Source: Chloroflexota bacterium (lineage in GTDB: Bacteria; Chloroflexota; Dehalococcoidia; Bin125). From it: a DNA stretch of 6,644 nucleotides. The stretch lies in the NCBI GenBank assembly GCA_026705105.1, contig JAPPBK010000194.1, positions 1 to 6,644 of the forward strand, read 5' to 3'. The position numbers and the translations under genes are program-made. The stretch's first letter is position 1, and each line of letters opens with the position of its first letter. The notes under the pieces are model-generated. The model saw nothing but the letters and a program-made list of their open reading frames with translations, was not told the origin of the DNA and did no database searches. Shown one piece after another: positions 5,700 through 6,644 of this stretch.

Positions 5700-6173
5700 A
5701 TGGACGGACACCGCTACGAACACAGCCGGACCAGGCTGGGCGCGTTGCCGTCGCGCGCCTGGGAGGTGATCGGCCCACGGATGCTGCGGCCGCTGGTCGG
5801 CGGCATGGTTGGCGCGGCGATCGTAGTGCTCTTCCTGGCGATTCGCGGCGGCACGGCGGTCGAGCTGAACGAGCTGACCGGAACGGCCTGGGGCGGTTGG
5901 AGCCGTCACGCCGACGTTCACCTGCTGATCGTGGTCAACGTCGCGGTCGTCGTCGCGATCGCCGTGAATTTCGCCGCCGAGTGGATCCACAACTGGCTGT
6001 ACATCGGTCTCAGTGTGGTCACGGCCGCAGTGATGATCGCACTCCGGCAACTTGCCGAGATCGACGGGGCGGGAGGCAACATCCTGCTCGGGTTGATCGC
6101 GTTCTTCCTCGCGACCGGCGTCCTGATCGCGGCCTGGGACGTGCGAGCCATCGATCGTCGGAGCGGGTACTAG
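5700..6173 (+). CDS. Four-helix integral membrane protein of unknown function
   Basis: A 157-residue protein I do not recognise. Seen: a GAGGAG ribosome site 7 bases before the ATG; a polar N-terminal tail of about 30 residues; four hydrophobic segments at roughly 32-48, 74-93, 98-115 and 127-146; and a short basic end (RAIDRRSGY). The loop between helices 1 and 2 (49-73) carries ELNELTGTAWGGWSRHADVH with Glu, His and Trp residues. Helices 2 and 3 are joined by a tight AEWIHNW turn. By the positive-inside rule both ends are probably cytoplasmic, which agrees with four spans. There are no ATPase, transporter or enzymatic signatures. The 28-base gap after the SDR suggests co-transcription. A role linked to membrane lipids or to the SDR substrate is only a guess from position. 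Confidence 0.82.
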   Translation: MDGHRYEHSRTRLGALPSRAWEVIGPRMLRPLVGGMVGAAIVVLFLAIRGGTAVELNELTGTAWGGWSRHADVHLLIVVNVAVVVAIAVNFAAEWIHNWLYIGLSVVTAAVMIALRQLAEIDGAGGNILLGLIAFFLATGVLIAAWDVRAIDRRSGY

Positions 6174-6212
6174 CCATCTCGTGTGCTGCGCGGGTGTGTG
6201 CCGGATGGCACT

Positions 6213-6230
6213 AGCCCCAGGCCGAGGGCT
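6213..6230 (+). terminator. Weak stem-loop after the membrane protein gene, possible terminator
   Basis: AGCCC (6213-6217) and GGGCT (6226-6230) form a perfect 5-bp stem around an 8-base loop, 40 bases after the stop codon. What follows (TGATAAACTC) is AT-richer but has no U-run, so this is a weak candidate at best. The 107-base gap 6174-6280 also includes an AT-richer patch (TTGATAAAC, then TATTCA at 6247-6252) that could hold a promoter for the next gene, without good -35/-10 spacing. Confidence 0.25.
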
Positions 6231-6280
6231 TGATAAACTCGTCACGTATTCACAGTCGCATACGCAATCGGAGGCATACG

Positions 6281-6644
6281 ATGCCGCAGTTCCCATCCGT
6301 TGAATGGTTTGAGGCGCTCCGCGACACCGTGCAAGACGATCCGCACTGGCGGGACTTCGGCATGATGGATTGTGCGATGGGCGTCAACGTCGGCGAGACC
6401 ACGATCAAGCTGGTCTTCGACGGTTACGAAATCCCGGAGATCGCCGACATCTCGACGTCTGCCGACAACGAAGACCTCGACTTCACCCTGGTCATGCCCG
6501 AGGACCGTTGGCGAGAGATGATCGAGAACATCAAGAACAACGGCCACGCCGACTTGCACCACACCCTGAACACGATCGACCTGGAAAGCCCGGAGGAGTT
6601 GGCCAAGGGCGAGGACTACAACCGCCGCGACCTCTTCTATCGCT
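6281..6644 (+). CDS. SCP2 sterol-carrier-like domain protein, C-terminus cut by the window edge
   Basis: At least 121 residues read openly from an ATG at 6281, with GGAGG (6270-6274) 6 bases upstream, to the end of the window without a stop. Seen: an opening FPSVEWFEALRDTVQDDPHW, in which an aromatic/acidic helix precedes the main domain. Strand-like segments follow (MGVNVGETTIKLVFDGYEI, then DLDFTLVMPEDRWREMI). Then comes NGHADLHHTLNTIDL (88-102) and an end EDYNRRDLFYR. The layout and the 'nG-aDLhhtLN' segment resemble SCP2-like lipid-binding proteins common in Actinomycetota and other lipid-degrading environmental bacteria. This is recognised by pattern, not by a search. Such proteins bind or present hydrophobic ligands such as fatty acyls or sterols in the cytosol. 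The opening codons are slightly less GC-ending than the rest. It may be the third gene of the SDR transcript or have its own promoter in the 107-base gap before it. Confidence 0.68.
   Translation, partial: MPQFPSVEWFEALRDTVQDDPHWRDFGMMDCAMGVNVGETTIKLVFDGYEIPEIADISTSADNEDLDFTLVMPEDRWREMIENIKNNGHADLHHTLNTIDLESPEELAKGEDYNRRDLFYR

Noticed and set aside
6242..6562. A 106-codon minus-strand open frame opposite the SCP2-like gene.
   Set aside because: The plus strand has a strong ribosome site, a family-like product and an open frame to the window end. The minus product is a shadow.

Overview
This is a GC-rich bacterial stretch with dense, short-spaced genes, strong third-position G/C bias, clear GGAGG/AAGGAG ribosome sites and one GTG start. 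It contains nine protein genes, two of them cut by the window edges. I see no RNA genes, insertion sequences, CRISPR arrays, attachment sites or origins. The gene set (acyl-CoA ligase, two crotonases, an SDR, an SCP2-like protein and a penicillin-acylase-family hydrolase) resembles the lipid-degradation-rich chromosomes of Actinomycetota, Chloroflexota or Binatota-like environmental bacteria. The sequence alone does not decide the phylum. No stretch longer than about 115 bases lacks a gene.

Left part, minus strand (4777 down to 1): six co-directional genes that look like one operon. In transcription order they are a penicillin-amidase-family N-terminal-nucleophile hydrolase (4777-2378), a divergent crotonase (2345-1638), two small acidic/basic proteins that are paralogues of each other (1579-1331 and 1286-1044), a canonical enoyl-CoA hydratase (1044-310), and the first 83 codons of an AMP-forming acyl-CoA ligase (251 to beyond the left edge). 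Gaps are 32, 58 and 44 bases, then a 1-base overlap, then 58 bases. Two of the gaps carry GC-rich hairpins.

Right part, plus strand: an SDR oxidoreductase (4892-5671) is followed 28 bases later by a four-helix membrane protein of unknown function (5700-6173). After a 107-base gap comes an SCP2-like protein (6281 to beyond the right edge). A 114-base intergenic region at 4778-4891 separates the two divergent groups and probably carries both promoters. It contains a pair of inverted CGATAC boxes.

Reading of the whole: the minus operon could hydrolyse an amide-linked (or lactone/ester) acyl compound, activate the freed carboxylic acid to a CoA thioester, and process it with crotonase-fold enzymes. 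The divergent SDR and the SCP2-like lipid-binding protein fit lipid or steroid-type metabolism. The pathway and its substrate are inference. The most novel item is the pair of small paralogous proteins between two dissimilar crotonases; I recognise no described family for them.
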